Below, piece by piece: positions 17,086 through 25,521 of a DNA stretch of 64,000 bases. This DNA comes from Streptomyces griseochromogenes (GTDB lineage: Bacteria; Actinomycetota; Actinomycetes; Streptomycetales; Streptomycetaceae): the NCBI RefSeq assembly GCF_001542625.1, contig NZ_CP016279.1:6262001-6326000 (forward strand), given 5' to 3'. Every line of letters starts with the position of its first letter. The first letter of the stretch is position 1. A program made the translations under genes and the position numbers. The notes below the pieces were generated by a model. The model was not told where the DNA came from. It did not search any database and worked only from the letters and a program-made list of their open reading frames with translations.

Positions 17086-17553
17086 TCAGCCCCTGCGGGC
17101 GCGCAGCGCGGACAGCGCCCGGTCGGCGTGGGTGTTCATCCGGAATTCGCTGCGGACGATCTCCAGGACCGTGCGGTCCTCGGCGATGACGAAGGTGACC
17201 CGCTTGGTGGGCGCGATGGTGAAGCCCCGCTTCACGCCGAACCGCTCACGGACGGTCCCGTCGGCGTCGGAGAGCAGCGGCATGCCGAGGGTGTGCTGTC
17301 CGGCGAACTCCTGCTGCCGTTCGACGCTGTCGCCGCTGATCCCGACGGGGCGGGCGCCGACCGCGGCGAATTCCGCGGCGAGGTCGCGGAAGTGGCAGGC
17401 CTCGGCGGTGCAGCCGGGCGTCAGGGCTGCGGGGTAGAAGAACAGCACGACCGGCCCGTCGGCCAGCAGGTCGGTGAGGCGCCGGGTGGTGCCGCTCTCG
17501 TCGGGCAGCGCAAAGTCCTCGACCTTGTCCCCGACCTCGATGGACCGCGTCAT
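17086..17553 (-). CDS. bcp: Peroxiredoxin, Bcp/PrxQ type
   Basis: A 155-residue thioredoxin-fold peroxidase. The peroxidatic Cys is in FYPAALTPGCTAEACHFRD, where a second Cys five residues later matches the resolving Cys of PrxQ proteins. The remaining fold (GISGDSVERQQEFAGQ, PLLSDADGTVRERFGV) is complete. It reduces peroxides with thiol donors. The ATG at 17553 fits the family start. It lies 22 bp upstream of the phosphatase gene on the same strand. Confidence 0.9.
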   Translation of the reverse strand: MTRSIEVGDKVEDFALPDESGTTRRLTDLLADGPVVLFFYPAALTPGCTAEACHFRDLAAEFAAVGARPVGISGDSVERQQEFAGQHTLGMPLLSDADGTVRERFGVKRGFTIAPTKRVTFVIAEDRTVLEIVRSEFRMNTHADRALSALRARRG

Positions 17554-17781
17554 GACCGTTCCTCCCGGCTACGGGCGGCACGACAGGCCCGCAGGGCCGG
17601 GGGTGCCGCCTCCGATGATCTGCCGCCGGATATTACTCGACGGTAAAGGGGCGGGTGCCCCCTTGCGGAGGATCGGCCGGGGCCACCGGCGCCGGGCAGT
17701 GGCGATCAGATCGCATCAGACCGCATCAGACCGCCACGATCAGGCAGTCGCCGTCCGGCCGTCCCCGCCGGGCGGTCGCGA
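17554..17781. other. Gap between the bcp gene and the MarR pseudogene
   Basis: No gene is seen. The tract at about 17703-17735 contains a short tandem CGCATCAGAC repeat, in two perfect copies. The region near 17632-17648 is AT-richer and may hold the promoter of bcp or of a convergent transcript. Confidence 0.35.
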
Positions 17782-18175
17782 TCAGCCCTTCGCCGCGGGG
17801 GCATCCGCCCCCTGCTCCCACTCGTCCTCGACCGCGTGCGCGAGGAAGTCGTCGACCATGCGATGGAAGAGCGCGGCCAGCTGACGCAGCTCCTCGGGCT
17901 GCCAGTCGGCCAGGGCGAGCCGCATCCCGCGGGTGACGTAGCCCGCCCGCTGCAGCTGCTGCACGGTCCGTGTCGCATGGGAGGCCTCCACGCCCAGGCG
18001 CTGGGTCAGCTCCCCCGGCCTGAGCGGCTCACAGTCGGCGACCTGCCGCAGCAGCGCCACCGCAGCCCGGTCCAGCGGCACACCGGCCAGCGCCATCAGC
18101 CGGTCGTGCTGCCGGGCGCGGGTGCCGAGGTAGGTGACGCGAGTCAGGGCACGCTCGATCTCGATCCGCGACTTT
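17782..18175 (-). pseudogene. MarR-family regulator gene, apparently disrupted
   Basis: The frame encodes SRIEIERALTRVTYLGTRAR, PLDRAAVALLRQVADCEPLR, then the DNA-recognition helix LGVEASHATRTVQQLQRAGYV. After YVTR it jumps directly to GMRLALADWQPEELRQLAAL. The usual segment of about 33 residues with the wing (DPDDRR) is missing. There is also no start codon in frame before residue SRIE. The ATG at 18181 on this strand (ATGCGTAAAGTC) is one base out of frame: removing one A would give MRKSRIEIERAL. So both the start frame and the wing appear damaged. A natural short regulator is less likely. Confidence 0.6.
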
Positions 18176-18183
18176 ACGCATAT

Positions 18184-18195
18184 GGTTACGTAACC
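18184..18195. promoter_or_regulatory. Perfect palindrome upstream of the broken MarR gene
   Basis: GGTTACGTAACC is a perfect 12-bp palindrome that lies within 10 bp of the presumed original start codon. It is a likely autoregulatory MarR operator that survives next to a damaged gene. Confidence 0.5.
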
Positions 18196-18380
18196 TAAGT
18201 AAATGAACGGACCCTCCCGGTCGAGGTCCGGACGGGCCGAGGCGGAGCGGCGCCGCCCGTCCCCGGGCACGTCCCCGGCGTCCCACGGGACGCCGGGACG
18301 GCATTGCGACAGTCCGTCACGGCAATGCTGGCTGGCGTGATCACTGCTCGTGGTCACGAGAACGACAGCCGGAGGTTTCC

Positions 18381-18857
18381 ATGATCCTACGGACTCTCAA
18401 GAGCGGCCTGCTGGCCACGGTCGCGGTCCTCGCGTTCCTGCCGACGGCGGCCGGGGCCGCCCCGGCGAGCGCCGCCACGACCTCGCACCCGGCGCCCGTC
18501 GCCGCCGCCCAGTACCCGGTGCACCACCCCAAGCACCGCGCCCACCACCGCCGTCATCACGTCCGCCGCGTCCGTCACTTCGTCGCGCCGGGAATGGCGC
18601 ACGCCATGTCGTACCGGCGGACCCTGCCCGTGTACGGTCGCGTCTCCACGCACGGCGCCCGGCTGAACGTCCGTTCCGGCCCGGGCACCTACTACCGGGT
18701 GATCGGGCACCGACACGCGTACCGGCTGCTGACGCTCACCTGCAAGACGTACGGGTCCCGGGTCTACGGCAACCACATCTGGTACCGGCTCCCCCACCAC
18801 CGGGGCTATGTCTCGGCCCGCTACGTCCGCACCGGACACGCCGTCCCCTGGTGCTGA
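18381..18857 (+). CDS. Secreted SH3-domain protein with His/Arg-rich linker
   Basis: A 158-residue product with a signal peptide (MILRTLKSGLLATVAVLAFLPTAAGAAPASA), a very basic linker (HHPKHRAHHRRHHVRRVRH) and a bacterial SH3 domain (ARLNVRSGPGTYYRVIGHRH, then YGNHIWYRLPHHRGYVSARYV). It should bind cell-wall peptidoglycan or act as a secreted envelope protein. Its upstream region contains AGCCGGAGG about 7 nt before the ATG. The His-rich linker could bind metal. It is followed by a strong hairpin. Confidence 0.82.
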   Translation: MILRTLKSGLLATVAVLAFLPTAAGAAPASAATTSHPAPVAAAQYPVHHPKHRAHHRRHHVRRVRHFVAPGMAHAMSYRRTLPVYGRVSTHGARLNVRSGPGTYYRVIGHRHAYRLLTLTCKTYGSRVYGNHIWYRLPHHRGYVSARYVRTGHAVPWC

Positions 18858-18887
18858 CCACGGCCGGCCGCCGTACCGCCTGACCGC

Positions 18888-18930
18888 CGAAGACCCGTTC
18901 GGGAACTCCCCTTCCCCGAACGGGTCTTCG
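18888..18930. terminator. Long perfect hairpin after the SH3 gene
   Basis: Arms of 16 bp, CGAAGACCCGTTCGGG (18888-18903) and its complement (18915-18930), flank an 11-nt loop. It starts 31 bp after the SH3 stop codon. No T-tract follows, which is usual for Streptomyces terminators. Confidence 0.8.
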
Positions 18931-19051
18931 ACTGTGCATGCTTCACCGTCCTCATACCTCACCAGGAGTTGCGGAGGCCGATCTCCAGGGAAGCCATTCC
19001 GGCAACAGGGGCGAAAGCGCCCATAGCGGAATGGGAGTCGAGGGACGCACG

Positions 19052-19813
19052 ATGCGGCATCCCCAAGGATCGACCACACCGGACGAGCCGCTGGTGGTGA
19101 GACTGCGCGAACTGAGGGAACGTACGGGACTGAGCCTGGCGGCGCTTGCCGCGCGCACCCCGTACAGCAAGTCGGCCTGGCACCGCTATCTGACCGGCAC
19201 CCAGCGGCCCCCGCGGCCGGCCGTGGTGGCGCTCACCCGGCTGGCGGGTGCCGATCCCGCCCCCGTAGTGGCCCTGTGGGAGGCGGCCGGTGATCCGCCC
19301 GCGCCGGCTCCGCCGGAGCAGCGGGGCAGGCCCCGCTCCCGCTGGCTTCCGCTGTCGGCGCTCGCCCTGCTCGGTACGGCCGCGGCGGTGGCCGCCGCCG
19401 TCACCGTGGCCGCGCGGCCGGGCACCCCCGTCCCCGCCGTGCAGACCCTGCTGACCGGGCCCCGCTGTCACGCGTACTCCTGCCAGGGCGAGTTGCCCGT
19501 AGCCTCGGTCTGCGCCCGGGACGCGCAGACCAAGAGCACCGTCACCGACTCCGGCTACGACGTGCGCCTGCGCTACTCGCCCGCCTGCGGCACGGCGTGG
19601 TCGGAGGTGCGTGTGCGCTCCCCGCGAGCCCGCGAGGTGTCGGTACGGGCGGGGCAGGACCGGCTGTCGGCGAGCTACGCGGCGGACGACTCCACCGGGT
19701 ACTCCAGCCCGATGCTCGCCGTCCGGTCCCCCCGGGGCGTGGAGGCCTGTGCCGAGGTGGGCGGGCAGCTGGCATGCACCGGGCTGGACGTGGAAGAGGT
19801 GGACGAGGGATGA
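19052..19813 (+). CDS. XRE-HTH protein with membrane helix and DUF2690 domain
   Basis: A 253-residue protein. Residues 10-70 are an XRE helix-turn-helix (LRELRERTGLSLAALAARTPYSKSAWHRYLTG). A membrane helix follows (LSALALLGTAAAVAAAVTVAA). The extracellular part contains paired Cys (CHAYSCQGE, VCARDAQT, PACGTAWSEV), the pattern of DUF2690. The layout implies a membrane-anchored regulator or envelope-linked protein, but no regulated gene is known. The ATG at 19052 has an AGGG site about 8 nt upstream, better than the longer frame from 18938. Confidence 0.85.
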   Translation: MRHPQGSTTPDEPLVVRLRELRERTGLSLAALAARTPYSKSAWHRYLTGTQRPPRPAVVALTRLAGADPAPVVALWEAAGDPPAPAPPEQRGRPRSRWLPLSALALLGTAAAVAAAVTVAARPGTPVPAVQTLLTGPRCHAYSCQGELPVASVCARDAQTKSTVTDSGYDVRLRYSPACGTAWSEVRVRSPRAREVSVRAGQDRLSASYAADDSTGYSSPMLAVRSPRGVEACAEVGGQLACTGLDVEEVDEG

Positions 19814-19932
19814 GACGGGCGGATGCCGCACCCGGTGTCCGGGTGCGGCGCACGGCCGGTCGGCGGGCGGCGATCAGCTCCTGCTCCGGGCCGCCGCGCA
19901 TCACAGCATGCAGCGCACCTCCACCAGTCCCC

Positions 19933-20696
19933 TCACGCCCCGGCTCCGTCCCGGACGCAGGCCGCGTCCCGGACGTGGGCCGCGTCCCGGACGTGGGCCG
20001 CGTCCCGGACGTGGGCCGCGTATGACGCATACGTGAGGCCCAGCCGTGCGGGCTTCTCCCGCAACCCATAGCGGTCCAGGCCGAGTTGGCCTTCGAGGAA
20101 GGCGGCGCGGGAGGCGGCCTCCTTGGTCTCGCGGGCCTCGGCGGCCTCAGCGGCCTCGTGGGCTCGCTCGCGCGGGACGACCACCACGCCGTCGTCTTCG
20201 GCGAGGATCACGTCGCCGGGCCGGATCATCTGACCGCCCAAGGCCACGGGTACGTTGACCGAGCCGCCGGTCGCCTTCACGGTGCCCTGTGCCGAGACGG
20301 CCGCCGACCAGGCGGGGAAGCCGAGCCGACGCAGTTCCTCGGCGTCGCGGACGCCGGCGTCGATGACCGGACCGCGCACACCCCGCCGCCGGAGCGCGGT
20401 GGCGAACAGCTCGCCGAACATGCCGTCGGCGGAGGGCGAGATGGTGGTGACGACCAGGAGGTCACCCTCGCGCACTGCTCGACGGCCGCGTGGATCATGA
20501 GGTTGTCGCCGGGCCAGGACAGGACGGTGACCGCGGTGCCCGCGGCCCGGACGCCCCGCTGGGCCGGACGCGGGCGCACGGGAAGCAGGCCGGTGCGGCC
20601 CATGGCCTCGTGCACTGTGGCGACGCCGTACCCGGCGAGCGCCTCGACGTCCTTCGCCCGCGCCTCCGGCGGGCCGGTGACGATGACACCGCTCAT
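19933..20696 (-). pseudogene. RraA/LigK-type aldolase gene with a frameshift
   Basis: The reading from ATG 20696 gives VIVTGPPEARAKDVEALAGY and continues as a normal RraA fold (AVEQC) to about 20478. The continuation REGDLLVVTTISPSADGMFG lies in the next frame from 20475 to 19933. Inserting one base near 20478 restores AVEQCREGDLLVV. The restored family is that of 4-carboxy-4-hydroxy-2-oxoadipate aldolase/oxaloacetate decarboxylase (LigK/GalC). Its neighbour is a GalB-type hydratase, which acts one step earlier in the same pathway, and their ends overlap by 4 bp. The C terminus ends in an AAHVRD repeat. A sequencing error is possible. Confidence 0.7.
19948..20019. repeat. 18-bp minisatellite in the aldolase C terminus
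   Basis: Four tandem copies of an 18-bp unit (GTCCCGGACGTGGGCCGC) occur at 19948, 19966, 19984 and 20002. The last three are identical and the first has two changes. On the minus strand they encode the in-frame hexapeptide AAHVRD. Confidence 0.9.
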
Positions 20697-21481
20697 GCCA
20701 GCTCCTTGGCGATCTGCGGGAACGGCCGCATGAACGCCTCGGCCATGGTGTCGTACGCCAGGCCGAGGTTGGGGCCCGCGTTGCGCTTGAGCTGGACGCC
20801 GCGGCGGACGGCGAGATCGGTGTAGTAGGCCCACAGATGCTGCTGGGCGGCGAGGCATTCCATGGCCTTGCGCTTGATGTCCCACACCTCGGTGATGTCG
20901 AGGAGGACTTCGGGCCTGAAGCCGCTCATCTCGGGCTGGTGCGGCTCGAAGTAGAAGACGGGCGGGGCGCCGATGATCTCGCCGGGTCCGGGGTAGCCGA
21001 CGGCCTGGGCGAGGACACGGGCCTCCATGGCCATGCGGTTGGCGGCGGGGTGGTCGCCGTTGTACGGGTCCTCGGCCGGGTGGGTGAGGACGACATCGGG
21101 CTGTGTTTCGCGGTAGACGGCGACGAGTTGGTCGGTCAGCTCGGCGGTGGGCAGGAGCGGGTAGTCGCCGGCGTCGTAGAAGCGGACCTCGGCGCCGAGC
21201 GCGTCGGCGGCCCGCTCGGCCTCCTCGCGGCGTATCGCCTTGATCTCCTTGAGGGTCTTCCCCGCACGCCACGCCTGGGCGGACTCGCCGCGCTCGCCGA
21301 AGGTCAGACAGGCGATGGTGACCTTCTCGCCCCGGCACGCGGCCAGGGCGACGGCTCCGCCCGCGCGCCACACGAAGTCCCCGGCGTGCGCGGTGACGAC
21401 GAGGGTGGAACGTGGCGGGGACGGTGGTCCGCCCGCGCGAGCGGGGCCGACGGAGGGGGAGGGCGCGTTGGCGTGCGTCAT
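20693..21481 (-). CDS. galB: PIG-L-family protein, 4-oxalomesaconate hydratase (GalB) type
   Basis: A 262-residue zinc-dependent LmbE/PIG-L fold. The first metal motif is VVTAHAGDFVWRAGGA, in place of the usual AHPDD, and the second is THPAEDPYNGDHPAAN. The AHxxDFVWRAGGA form belongs to the GalB hydratases of gallate and protocatechuate meta-cleavage rather than to sugar deacetylases. GalB hydrates 4-oxalomesaconate to 4-carboxy-4-hydroxy-2-oxoadipate, the substrate of the LigK/GalC aldolase encoded next, and the two genes overlap by 4 bp. No ring-cleavage dioxygenase gene is in the window. Confidence 0.78.
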   Translation of the reverse strand: MTHANAPSPSVGPARAGGPPSPPRSTLVVTAHAGDFVWRAGGAVALAACRGEKVTIACLTFGERGESAQAWRAGKTLKEIKAIRREEAERAADALGAEVRFYDAGDYPLLPTAELTDQLVAVYRETQPDVVLTHPAEDPYNGDHPAANRMAMEARVLAQAVGYPGPGEIIGAPPVFYFEPHQPEMSGFRPEVLLDITEVWDIKRKAMECLAAQQHLWAYYTDLAVRRGVQLKRNAGPNLGLAYDTMAEAFMRPFPQIAKELA

Positions 21482-21777
21482 GGCGGGGGTCTCCCTTTCC
21501 GGCGTGGTCCACCGCGGGGGACGGCCGCTTCGGCCGCCTGCGGATTCCAGGCCCTGATCGCCTCGATCATCGCCAGGTGCTCGTGCAGGGATTGGTGCGG
21601 ACGCCCCGGTCTGAGCGCCGGCTGGAAGCGGTGTCCGACCAGTTGGGCGTTCAGACGCTCCAGCAGCTCGACGGCGGTCCGCTGTCCGGAGATCTCCTGC
21701 AGGATCGCCTGCCGCAGCAGCGCGAGCGCATGCTGTTCGGCCTGCACTCCGGTGGCCGGACGGGCTTCCGTCGGCAT
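21478..21777 (-). pseudogene. GntR/FCD regulator remnant with internal deletion
   Basis: A 99-residue frame begins with MPTEARPATGVQAEQHALAL and LLRQAILQE, which looks like the start of a GntR winged helix. It then joins directly to the C-terminal FCD pattern (LLERLNAQLVGHRFQPALRP, SLHEHLAMIEAIRAWNPQAAEAAV). The rest of the wHTH and most of the FCD domain (about 110-130 residues) are missing. The frame is intact and overlaps the GalB start by 4 bp, so it may still serve for translational coupling. The family assignment comes from pattern memory. Confidence 0.5.
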
Positions 21778-21868
21778 TGTGCCCTCCCCGAGTGAGTGCC
21801 TGTCGAACGGAAATCCGGCCAAACAAGACTGTCAACAATTTTGTCGGCGACTTCGGCTTCCCGGGTGC

Positions 21869-22735
21869 TCAGCCCGCGCGGTACAGCTCCGTGAGGAGTT
21901 CCAGCACGGCCTGGTGGGCCGGGTGCGGATCGCCCCGCCACCAGGCGAGTCGGACGGCCACGGGCTCCGCGTCGCGCACCGGCCGGTAGACGATGCCGGG
22001 CCGCGGGTACTGGTTCGCGGTGGACTCGGCGGTCACACCGATACCGCGTCCGGCGGCGATGACGGTGAGCCAGTCGTCCACGTCGTGCGTCTCCTCCACG
22101 GCCGGCCGGCTGTCGGGCGGCCACAGTTCCGGCGTGGCGGTGCCGGTACGGCGGTCGATGAAGAGGGTGCGGTCCACCAGGTCGGCGAGCCGGACGGAGC
22201 GCCGTCTGGCCAGCGGATCATCCGCGGCCAGTGCGCACAGGCGCCGCTCCAGACCGACGATGGCCGTCTCGAAGCGCCGGTCGTCCAGCGGCCTGCGGAC
22301 GACCGAGAGGTCGCAGGCGCCCTCGGCGAGGCCCGCGGACGGGGAGTTGACCCGCACCAGATGCAGATCGGTGTCGGGATGCGCGGCGGTCCAGCGCCGC
22401 TGGAAGGCCACCGTGTGGCGGCCGAGCGCCGACCAGGCGTACCCGATCCGCACCCGCTCGTGCCCCGAGGTGGCCTCCCGGACCAGCTCGGACACGTCCG
22501 CGAGCACCCGCCGGGCCTGCGCCACCACGCGCAGCCCGGTCGCGGTCGGGGTCACCTGGCGCGAGGTGCGCCGCAGCAGCCGTACGCCCAGGGCCCGTTC
22601 GAGGGAGGCGAGGGTGCGGGAGACGGCGGCCTGGGAGACCCCGAGGGCGATGGCCGCGTCGGTGAAGGTGCCCTCGTCCACGATCGCCACGAGGCAGCGA
22701 AGCTGTCGCAGGTCGATGTCGGCGTGATGTCGCAT
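21869..22735 (-). CDS. LysR-family transcriptional regulator
   Basis: A 288-residue protein with an N-terminal LysR winged helix (DLRQLRCLVAIVDEGTFTDAAI, GVSQAAVSRTLASLERALGVRLLRR) and a substrate-binding domain. The domain reaches the usual length and ends at ELLTELYRAG. The start is uncertain: 22735 fits the family N terminus but lacks a ribosome site and lies inside a palindrome; in-frame ATGs at 22768 and 22777 are alternatives. It is divergent from the EamA transporter gene and 91 bp upstream of the GntR-GalB-LigK unit on the same strand. It could regulate either. Confidence 0.85.
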   Translation of the reverse strand: MRHHADIDLRQLRCLVAIVDEGTFTDAAIALGVSQAAVSRTLASLERALGVRLLRRTSRQVTPTATGLRVVAQARRVLADVSELVREATSGHERVRIGYAWSALGRHTVAFQRRWTAAHPDTDLHLVRVNSPSAGLAEGACDLSVVRRPLDDRRFETAIVGLERRLCALAADDPLARRRSVRLADLVDRTLFIDRRTGTATPELWPPDSRPAVEETHDVDDWLTVIAAGRGIGVTAESTANQYPRPGIVYRPVRDAEPVAVRLAWWRGDPHPAHQAVLELLTELYRAG

Positions 22736-22748
22736 ACGCTCAGCGTAT
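22734..22748. promoter_or_regulatory. Palindrome at the LysR start (T-N11-A)
   Basis: ATACGCT and AGCGTAT flank a single C. It contains the T-N11-A core of LysR-type operators. It overlaps the ATG at 22735 and lies 38 bp from the EamA start. Confidence 0.7.
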
Positions 22749-22785
22749 AGATCGACGGCTCCATGCATTATGCGCAAGCATCCTG

Positions 22786-23703
22786 GTGACGCACCATCCC
22801 GTCATGCCTCAAGCTCTCGAAGGCCCCGCCGCCACGACCGCGTCCGCAGCGGCGTCCGGTACCCCGCCCCAGGCCCGCCGGTGGGCCGGAGTGGCCACCA
22901 TGTTCGGCAGCGGCCTGTCCAACCAGACGGGCGCGGCCATCGGGGCGCTGGCCTTCCCCGTACTGGGGCCCCTCGGCGTGGTGGCGGTGCGGCAGTACGT
23001 CGCCGCGCTGGTCCTGCTGGCCGTCGGCAGGCCTCGGCTGCGGTCCTTCACCCGGCACCAGTGGTGGCCGGTGCTGCTGCTGGCCGCGGTCTTCGGCACG
23101 ATGAACCTCAGCCTGTACAGCGCGGTCGACCGGATCGGTCTCGGACTCGCGGTGACACTGGAGTTCCTGGGTCCGCTCGCCATCGCGCTGGTCGCGTCCC
23201 GGCGCCGGCTGGACGCCGGGTGCGCGGTGCTGGCGTCTGCCGGGGTCGTCGTCCTGATGCGCCCGCAGCCCTCGACCGACTACGTGGGGATGGGCCTCGG
23301 CCTGGTGGCCGCCTGTTGCTGGGCGTCGTACATCCTGCTCAACCGGGTCGTCGGCCGCCGGATCCCGGGAACCCAGGGAGCGGGCGCCGCCGCGGGCGTG
23401 TCGGCGCTGGCCTTCCCGCCGGTCGGGATCGTCGTCGCCGTGGGCCATCCGCCCACGGCCTGGGCCGTACTGTGCGCCGTCGCCGCGGGGGTGCTCTCCT
23501 CGGCCGTGCCGTACCTCGTCGATCTGCTGACCCTGCGGACGGTGCCCGCGCAGACGTTCGGGCTGTTCATGAGCGTCAACCCGGTGCTCGCGGCCGTGGT
23601 CGGATGGATCGTCCTCGGCCAGGGGCTCGGCGGTCCGGAGTGGGCGGGTATCGGAGCGGTCGTCGCCGCGAACGCGCTCAGCATCGCGACCCAGCGCACC
23701 TGA
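22786..23703 (+). CDS. EamA/DMT-family exporter (RhtA-like)
   Basis: A 305-residue protein with ten predicted membrane helices in two EamA repeats. Characteristic patterns are AVRQYVAALVLLAVGRPRLR, VFGTMNLSLYSAVDRIGLGLAV and LEFLGPLAIAL in repeat one, and the AFGLFMSVNPVLAAVVGW-like segment (QTFGLFMSVNPVLAAVVGWI) in repeat two. These match the RhtA-type threonine/homoserine efflux group. The start may be GTG 22786 or ATG 22804. The divergent LysR gene with a shared palindrome suggests LysR control. Confidence 0.87.
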   Translation: MTHHPVMPQALEGPAATTASAAASGTPPQARRWAGVATMFGSGLSNQTGAAIGALAFPVLGPLGVVAVRQYVAALVLLAVGRPRLRSFTRHQWWPVLLLAAVFGTMNLSLYSAVDRIGLGLAVTLEFLGPLAIALVASRRRLDAGCAVLASAGVVVLMRPQPSTDYVGMGLGLVAACCWASYILLNRVVGRRIPGTQGAGAAAGVSALAFPPVGIVVAVGHPPTAWAVLCAVAAGVLSSAVPYLVDLLTLRTVPAQTFGLFMSVNPVLAAVVGWIVLGQGLGGPEWAGIGAVVAANALSIATQRT

Positions 23704-24296
23704 CGACCGCCCGGGCGCACGCCGGGCGACCAGCGCATCCGAAGACCGCTGCGGCACACCTCGCCCAACGTTCGGCGGCCCCGGCAACTTCGCGTCGGCC
23801 ACCCCCAGTTGACACCGGAGGTCCCTCAACCGCCGTGCGGCGTCGGTCCGACGTCCGCCGCACCGAGGCCGGCGCCCTGCGGGCTCCTTCGCGATGGCGA
23901 GCCCTTCGACGGCGTCCGCTTCAACGGCGGTGGCAGGCGGGCGCGCCTCGCCGCCACGGGTGAGCATCTGGAGATCCCCGGGCGCGACCATCACCATCGC
24001 CCGGACGCTCGTCATCACCGAACGCTCGGTCAGCAAGCACATCGGCAACGTCTTCCTGAAGCCGGGACTGCCGCCCGGCGACAGCGGGCACCGCCGGGTG
24101 CCGGCCGTGCTCGGCCACCTGCGTCACGCGTGAGCGGCGCACCCGCGGAGCGGCGGACCCAACTCGTCGCGCCGGCCCGTCATTCGGGTCTCGTGGAGCC
24201 GCGCCCCCGGACGGCCGCCCGGCGCGACGGACCCGTTCAGGGGAACCGGTGCCGAAAGGAGCGTGAGGGCGCCTGGAGCGGTCGACACCTTCAGCC
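23704..24296. other. Gap with a gene remnant
   Basis: Apart from the LuxR C-terminal remnant at about 23981-24133, nothing is recognised. Open frames in 23720-23900 have no recognisable domain. The last 160 bp before the ligase gene contain an AGGGG-type element but no clear promoter. Confidence 0.45.
23981..24133 (+). pseudogene. LuxR/NarL response-regulator C-terminal remnant
   Basis: The last 46 codons read TIARTLVITERSVSKHIGNV followed by FLKPGLPPGDSGHRRV and end AVLGHLRHA. This is the GerE/LuxR DNA-binding domain end found in NarL-type regulators, where the family has IARxLVVTERAVSKHIGNIF and LPPSDSGHRRVLAVLAYL. The receiver domain and the first helices are missing. A Pro replaces the usual Leu in LKLGLP. 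Confidence 0.75.
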
Positions 24297-25283
24297 GTGA
24301 ACGCTGTGACCCTGCCGCTGATCGCTCCGATGCTCGCCACCCCCGGCTCGCTCCCGCCCGCCGCCCAGGACCCGCGGTGGGCGTACGAGACCAAGCAGGA
24401 CGGCCAGCGGGTGATGGTCTATCTTCCCGGCGACGGGGGCATGCTGCTGCGCGCACGCTCCGGCGAGGACATCACCGCCGCCTACCCCGAACTCAGGCCC
24501 CTCGGCGCCGCCCTGGGCGCCACACCCGCCGTCCTGGACGGCGAGGTGCTCGCCCTGGACGAACGGGGACGCGCCGACTTCCAGTTGCTGCAGAGCCGGA
24601 TGGGCCTCGCGCACGCCCCCGTCCGCGCGGCACGCCGGGCCGCCCAGGTGCCGGTCCACCTGGTGTTCTTCGACGTTCCCTTCCTGGGGCGCCCGCTGCT
24701 GCGGCTTCCCTACGCGGACCGGCGGGCGCGGCTGACGGAGCTGGACCTGGCCGGGCCGTACTGGTCGACGCCGGGGGCCGTGACCGGGCACGGCGCCGAG
24801 GCGCTGCGGGCCACCCGGGAGCACGGCCTGGAGGGCCTGGTGTGCAAGCGGCTGGACTCGGTGTACGAGCCGGGGGTGCGCTCCCGCGCCTGGATCAAGA
24901 TCCGGAACATGCGCAGCGAGGACGTGATCGTCGGGGGGTGGCTGCCCGGCAAGGGGCGGCTGACCGGGCTGCCGGGCGCGGTGCTGGTCGGCCAGCGAGC
25001 CGGCGGCCGGCTGCGGTACGTCGGCGGGGTGGGCACCGGCTGGAGCGAGGCGGAGCGCACGGAACTGGCAGGCCTTCTGCGGGCCTGCGCGAGCGACCGA
25101 TGCCCCTTCGACCCGGCGCCCCGGATCGCGGACGCGCGCTGGGTGCTGCCCCGGCTGGTCGGCGAGGTCGGCTACAGCACGCGGACCCGGGCCGGGATGC
25201 TGCGCCAGCCGTCGTGGCTCCGGCTGCGCCCCGACCTCACCCCCGAGGAATCGGCGGCGGACCTGCCGGAGGGCTTCGGGTGA
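24297..25283 (+). CDS. ATP-dependent DNA ligase (LigC/LigB-like)
   Basis: A 328-residue minimal ATP-dependent DNA ligase. The adenylation motif I is [10 protein letters not shown] (KxDGxR with Lys at about 33), motif III is [12 protein letters not shown], motif IV is [12 protein letters not shown] and motif V is RAWIKIRN. The C-terminal OB-fold follows. It lacks polymerase and nuclease domains, so it is not full-length LigD. Such ligases support end joining or repair in actinobacteria beside NAD-dependent LigA. The GTG at 24297 is chosen; ATG 24330 is a shorter alternative that would still keep motif I. Confidence 0.88.
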   Translation: MNAVTLPLIAPMLATPGSLPPAAQDPRWAYETKQDGQRVMVYLPGDGGMLLRARSGEDITAAYPELRPLGAALGATPAVLDGEVLALDERGRADFQLLQSRMGLAHAPVRAARRAAQVPVHLVFFDVPFLGRPLLRLPYADRRARLTELDLAGPYWSTPGAVTGHGAEALRATREHGLEGLVCKRLDSVYEPGVRSRAWIKIRNMRSEDVIVGGWLPGKGRLTGLPGAVLVGQRAGGRLRYVGGVGTGWSEAERTELAGLLRACASDRCPFDPAPRIADARWVLPRLVGEVGYSTRTRAGMLRQPSWLRLRPDLTPEESAADLPEGFG

Positions 25284-25521
25284 ACGTGGCCGCGCGTCCG
25301 GCTCGGGGCGTCCCTACGGCCGCGACGTCGAACCCCCTTGCCCGGCACGGCCGTTCGTGAAAGATGCCGCCGGGGGTTCCCGTTCGTCGGGCGCCGCCGT
25401 CGCCGGGCGCCCTCGCCGTCACCGTGAGCCCCGGCCGGGGGGCGGATCCGTTCCCGTTCGGTCTGCGGCCGGACAGGCGACGGGGAGGAGGCAGGGCGTC
25501 CGAGGGTCTATCGTGTCCCCC

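Noticed and set aside
19948..20019. Repeats that might be a CRISPR array
   Set aside because: The units are 18-bp head-to-tail copies with no spacers and they lie inside a coding frame.
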